Below, piece by piece: positions 57,993 through 64,000 of a DNA stretch of 64,000 nt. The translations under genes were made by a program, and so were the position numbers. The stretch is from Corticium candelabrum (lineage: Eukaryota; Porifera; Homoscleromorpha; Homosclerophorida; Plakinidae), in the NCBI RefSeq assembly GCF_963422355.1, contig NC_085100.1, positions 4,192,568 to 4,256,567 of the forward strand, written 5' to 3'. The notes under the pieces were generated by a model that was given only the letters and a program-made list of their open reading frames with translations, was not told the origin of the DNA and searched no databases. The stretch's first letter is position 1; the number at the start of each line of letters is the position of its first letter.

Positions 57993-60606
57993 CTAATCTT
58001 CTGTCTTTTCGTCAGATGACGTGACTTCAGTACTAAGAATAGGCTGTCTTTCCCTATTGCTCCGTCGACAATTACAACACGACGAGAAGCGTAACCCATA
58101 GCAGCACCATTTATCACATGCCGACCACACACTCTTACATAGATTGACTGCAATCGCAACAAACCATATTTTACAAATTCTTCATACAAACATCGCATGC
58201 ACAGCAACAAACTCACCGACACATACGAAGACGAATAAGCCATTGACCGAGTAGAACAGCACACTAAATAGCGTTCTGTTAACAATCCCGGATTTCATCG
58301 CTTCTTCATCGAGATTCCCTTCTTCACCTACATCCACCAGTTGCAACACGCCAACCATTATATTGAGAGAGATGACCGACAAAGATAACAGTTGCAAATA
58401 GTGCTGCCACTTGCGCTTAGACTTTATTGGCTTAAACTGAGCATGTAAAAGAGCAAACGCTGAAGCAATAATAGAAGCGACGGCCAGTTGCGTCGTGCTT
58501 CCTGTTCCGAAGAACTGCAGACCTGAAGTGAGCACCAGTTTGCGTACCATTTCCACCACATCCCAGTACCAATAGTTCGACTCGTAGCTGTCGTCCAAGA
58601 AAGACAGCGACGAGTAGAGAGCTCGTAATAGAGCACTGTTAACTCGTACACGGTGACAATCATTGCGATGTTTCAAATACAGCAAAACAAGAAGCAGTAA
58701 AGGTAAACCGAAAACGACGATGAGAAGACAGTTGCAAGCTCGCCATCGAGGATCAGAAAAGCTGGACTCGTTGCAGCGCAAAGAAACATCAGCTTTAAGA
58801 TACCATTGACACGTTAGGTTGTCGTCTCCTCCTGTCGTATCTGTTGTACCATTTTCATTCGTACAGTTGAGGGCGATGCACGAGAACTCTCGGTAAGGTA
58901 CCGTAGCAATGATATACTGAGATAGAGATGGATAGCAAGCAAAGAATGTCCACAACATTCCCGTTAGACAAAATTTAAGAGCCGTTTCGTGAAGCACGTC
59001 GTCGATCATCATTCTGCGACATTTCATATAAACTTTCCATATCCAGTAGATAGCGACCAACATCAAGACGATGCCCGTGACGCTACCGAAAAACACTAGA
59101 GTCTTATCGAGATGGTCAAAATGCTTCAAACTACCTCCGAGACACACCGAGTTGACGACTGATATTACATTAAATTCGATAGCTCTCAGGTAGCGACCGA
59201 CCACCTTTATACCCGACGGCCAAGGGACAAACACTAGAGCCATAGTGATGCCATTCATGACTTGAATAAATCCGATGCCAATTCGAAGCGATGAAACAAA
59301 ATGATCGAGCCAAGTGCCCGTTTGCACGTTTTGCTCTATTTTACTCTGTTTCCAACTCAAGAATACGACAAGAAACAGCACAACAACGACAAATCCCGTC
59401 AACTGCAAACCGACCCGCCACGTCGGAGGACACGGAGAACAGCCGCTATCACTCAGAAAGTATCCCTTCTCGCACAACTCGCACAGAGGCCCGTACGAAC
59501 CTTTCGAGCAAACGTTCTTCTTTGGATTGTTGTCTTGACCCTGGCAAGCGTTCGGGTAACGGCACTTGTGAATGGTAGGCAAATAGGATTTACTGTAGTT
59601 TACCGTCGATCTATCGTAACTGTCGTCGTGAACGAAGATATTGCTAGCAAAGTTTCGATAAGAAAGTCGAAGGTCATCTTCCATTGTCCACCAGTATCCT
59701 TCTGTCAGAGTCAACACCTCGTTCGTACATTTGGCTCCTGGAGACTTACAAGGGTAGCATGCACCAAACCTCTGCAATCTAAAGTAGTTCTTAAGACACG
59801 GACCGGCTCGATAGCCCGCAAGTCGTGTCGTGTCGGTGCCGGTTGGAAACACTTTACATGATCTGCTCGAGTTTCCCAAAATATTGGGACTTACAAACGT
59901 TCCATTCACGCAGACTTTACACGTGTATTGAGCCACTTCGTCTTGATAAAAACCACCTTCAAACAACGTTATACAGTGCTCGAAATAAGGAAACAAAGTT
60001 GGCTGGACATAAAAGTCCGACAAAAGTAGCTTTTGACCAGACTTACGTCAAATTTCATCGGACGTTCACAAAATGGGCAATATTATAATATAACATAATA
60101 TATATGTATTATAATTATACATGCATAATATATTCATAATGTATCCATAAACATAGAGCTGTTGTCACTGCTCTGTGGACTTCTTGATGCAGCATCATGC
60201 ACATTATATAGTATACTTAATCAAAACTTGAGAATGAGATCATACCTGCAGGGCAACGATTACAAACCGGTCGATCATCGAACTTATATCCTCTTGTTGT
60301 GAACGTTCTTCCGTAGTAGCCGGGAGGACAAGGCGAGCACGTATACTTGATAAGCTGGTGGTCCTCATCTTCACTCGTTTTGCTGCAATTGTACGCAGAC
60401 TCTCGCAGAATGCTTACTATGTCTGTATTTCCGTCATTCCAAGCGGTAATGTTCACGATTTTAGAAGAAGATGCACATTGCCTGCGTAGATGAGACATCG
60501 AGTAGAAACTCGACTTAGCTAATCGTGCGCATGAAATACTCACGTTCGGTTACTGAGAGTAGAGCTGATAGCGGGCAGTCTGCTAACATCGCAGTTTAAC
60601 ACCAAC
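57993..60606 (-). CDS. Cysteine-rich GCC2/GCC3-type multi-pass membrane protein, copy B (5' end not found)
   Basis: Exons 60544-60606, 60246-60481, 58217-59956 and 57993-58147 mirror copy A with the same splice sites and phases; the second is one codon longer. The long exon encodes the same ectodomain and membrane part. Over the 613 codons spanning this exon there are about 11 differences from copy A, for example R/L in TR(R/L)AGYRAG, I/S in HDD(I/S)YDRS, P/Q in NAC(P/Q)GQ, T/M in RRM(T/M)IDD, D/N in AL(D/N)CTN and W/L in LLY(W/L)KHR. No stop or frameshift is seen, so both copies look functional over the visible part. The upstream exon region is replaced by transposon sequence past 61,007, as in copy A. 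Confidence 0.8.
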
Positions 60607-61006
60607 CTGCAGCCAAAATAAAGGCAGAATAAACGCACAGTCAAAAAACGTACAAATGTTTCCGTTTGCCTTCTTATTACTCGTTTGCATGCCTGTCTAG
60701 CTGTCAGTTTGTCTGTCCGTCAGTTTTGTCTGTTAAAGCGTATCTCAGGTCTCCTAGAATTAGATGTAACAAGCGTTATATCTAAAATAATATTAGTATT
60801 GTCTGGCAGCCTCGAAATTCCAAACCAATGCGCGCAGATGTGTTGGTCTGAGATTTCAAGGCTAGTTGTTTTGCGTAATGTAAGACAGTTTTACATGTTA
60901 CAATTGTGTCTTTAATGTGTCTGTACTATATGTACACATTACAGTCATATCCAGTTCTTGGCATACGCAATTAAAAAAGTATCGTCCTCCTTTAATCATT
61001 AGAATT

Positions 61007-61200
61007 CAGTGGCGTAGGAAGACGTTCACGAGGGGGGAGGGGAGTTGCAGTGGAAGTCAAGCAAAAACTACCTCGCTTGCCAGACCGTAAACAAATAAAC
61101 AGATTTGCAAAAAAGTCACTGGCACAGAAAATTTCAATTCCTACACTGAGCGAGGGGTCTTCAGCTCCCCAGTCCCCCACCTACGCTTCCTACGCTGGTG
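61007..61200. mobile_element. Small TIR element at the arm B outer end
   Basis: Begins CAGTGGCGTAGGAAGACG and ends, on the other strand, CACCAGCGTAGGAAGCGT. About 13 of 15 terminal bases match, as in hAT-type MITEs. 194 bp; both ends are intact here, unlike the copy in arm A. Confidence 0.6.
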
Positions 61201-61499
61201 TAATTAACGTCTAACGGTCAAAGTTATTGAGCCCTTGGTTAGGCATTATGATCTTAATTAATTACCATGAAATGGTGTCAAATCATTAGCACCATGTCTA
61301 GAGAACAAGTAGGAAGTAAAATCTCTCTGCGACGTATACTGTTACATATCTCTTGCCAGTCAAGTCGGCCTTCGTAGACCTGCTCAAAGTCCTACAAATT
61401 GTATTGACACTAGGTGTAGCTGCCGCGCGTCATGTGAACATTCGTTTTCATGTTTCAAAAATGGTAAATGGATAGGTAGCTGCCGCTAGACACTCACGC

Positions 61500-61640
61500 C
61501 CTCAAGACAGATGTCTGAGTTCCTGTGCACGAGCTATAGGCCGTGTGCAAAGGAATCTCCTGGAGCCTGGCCAGGTGTTCGGAGCCACGACAGCAACGCC
61601 AACTGTGGTGTGGACACCCGAGGTCCCACCGGGCTTTGTC
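61500..61640. repeat. Interspersed repeat family, copy 3
   Basis: Diverged copy sharing GAGTTCCTGTGCAC and CAACGCCAACTGTGGTGT with the copies at the inner ends of the inverted arms. Confidence 0.5.
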
Positions 61641-61999
61641 GCAGTTGGGGGCCCTTGCCAAAGACCCATTTAGACTCCTGAGTCGAGAGAGGCAATTGTG
61701 TGTGAGTTTCTTGCACAAGGAAATTATGCAATAATAGCTGCAATCCTGTAGGGTCCCGGATGTACCTACTCCGTGACTTTCTATGCGAGACTCTCTAGCT
61801 GAGCAATAGCACCATTCTTCATGTTTCGAGAGACTGAAGACTTATCTTAGCGCTGGCATAGGACAAGATAGATTAGATAGCGTATAATTATAAAACGCTT
61901 CTGGAGATATACATTTCTAGTAAGATAATGAATGAATGTTATAAAAATGTTATAGTACATAGTGCAGTTCCCACAAAATGCTAGGGTGCTAGCAAAATA

Positions 62000-62021
62000 T
62001 CAATCAATCAATCAATCAATA
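62000..62021. repeat. (AATC)n microsatellite
   Basis: Five AATC units. Confidence 0.9.
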
Positions 62022-62179
62022 TATGATGGAAGCAGCTAGATTGGCTGCAATGGAGAACAACAGGAGAATTAAGCTCTAAATAAAAGTGAAAAGGTATCAA
62101 ACGGTTAAAATAAAAATAGAAATACAGATTGATTTGAGAAATTTTTAGTGTGCCCTCCAAATCTTGGACTCTGGCTACA

Positions 62180-62247
62180 CACGCACGCACGCACGCACAC
62201 ACGCACGCACGCACACAGGCACGCACGCACGCACGCACGCACGCGCG

Positions 62248-62287
<40 letters not shown>

Positions 62288-62303
62288 CACACACACACAC
62301 ACA
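62180..62303. repeat. (CACG)n, (CG)n and (CA)n compound microsatellite
   Basis: CACG units grade into alternating CG and then CA with two TCACACTC interruptions. Confidence 0.95.
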
Positions 62304-62591
62304 TGACATACGCTCGTAGCTCTGAAGCGAGTAGAACACAACTTCATTTACTAGTAGCCACACTCACATGCATAGGTATTAACAGCAGAATTACCCAAGT
62401 ACAGTGTGCGTGCGAGAGCTGTGGGGTGTCTGTGCGCGTGCATGCGTGCTCCTGGGTGCACTGTTTGTGTCGAGTCTGTTTGTGTCTGTGCGTCAGTCTG
62501 TATCTCTGTGTGTCTGTTTGCAGTTTTCACTTTGTACTAGATGTTGGTGGCAATCGGTAACATCTATCACAAGCAGTGTTCTACAACTCAC

Positions 62592-64000
<1,409 letters not shown>

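Larger units (their letters stand above)
57433..61175 (-). repeat. Inverted duplication, arm B
   Basis: Reverse complement of 1,995-5,882. It contains the second membrane-protein gene, the shared 3' flank, and the shared interspersed repeat at its inner end (57,433-57,546). It lacks the 180 bp segment 5,591-5,770 of arm A. Confidence 0.9.
61201..62591. other. Intergenic, repeats only
   Basis: Holds the third copy of the interspersed repeat (61,500-61,640), an (AATC)n tract and a (CACG)n(CA)n tract. No gene recognised; this region may contain the 3' end of the LRR gene, whose terminal exon was not found. Confidence 0.5.

Overview
The window is nuclear DNA from an animal, most likely a sponge or another early-branching invertebrate. 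The genes are split by many short GT-AG introns, the DNA is AT-rich, and the gene set includes metazoan families: a DEG/ENaC channel, the Src-regulating kinase CSK, and a PRA1-family protein of the ARL6IP5 type. The phylum is an inference; nothing in the window fixes the species. Exon structures below were worked out by eye from splice sites, reading phase and family motifs.

Layout: 1-2,002 is a broken and internally inverted Ty3/gypsy retroelement. 1,995-5,882 is arm A of a large inverted duplication carrying a cysteine-rich (GCC2/GCC3-type) multi-pass membrane protein gene. 5,883-8,563 is repeat-rich intergenic DNA. 8,564-14,737 (-) is a CLC chloride/proton exchanger gene. 16,891-18,775 (+) is a DUF167 (C15orf40-like) gene. 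19,009-29,134 (-) is CSK, its introns loaded with small DNA transposons. 29,659-30,483 (+) is an ARL6IP5/PRAF3-like gene, head-to-head with CSK. 30,660-31,329 (-) is an unrecognised gene, followed by a 1.66 kb pure (AC)n array. 37,998-45,408 (-) is a TAF1C-like RNA polymerase I factor gene. 47,978-48,946 (+) is ribosomal protein S6. 49,061-51,342 (-) is a DEG/ENaC channel. 51,919-56,052 (-) is PDIA3/ERp57. 57,433-61,175 is arm B of the inverted duplication with the second copy of the membrane protein gene. 62,592-64,000 (-) is a leucine-rich-repeat gene that runs off the right edge.

The host genes are not an operon or pathway; they are ordinary housekeeping and signalling genes. The unusual content is structural: (i) two about 98% identical membrane-protein genes in inverted orientation at the two ends of the window; (ii) a 755 bp element with about 160 bp terminal inverted repeats and a near-perfect 9 bp target duplication, carrying the start of a RecQ-like helicase and inserted a few bases from a splice donor of the TAF1C-like gene, which resembles a Pack-MULE; (iii) about fifteen further non-autonomous DNA elements of several superfamilies; (iv) the very long uninterrupted dinucleotide array; and (v) an LRR gene built from symmetrical 72-nt exons, one per repeat.
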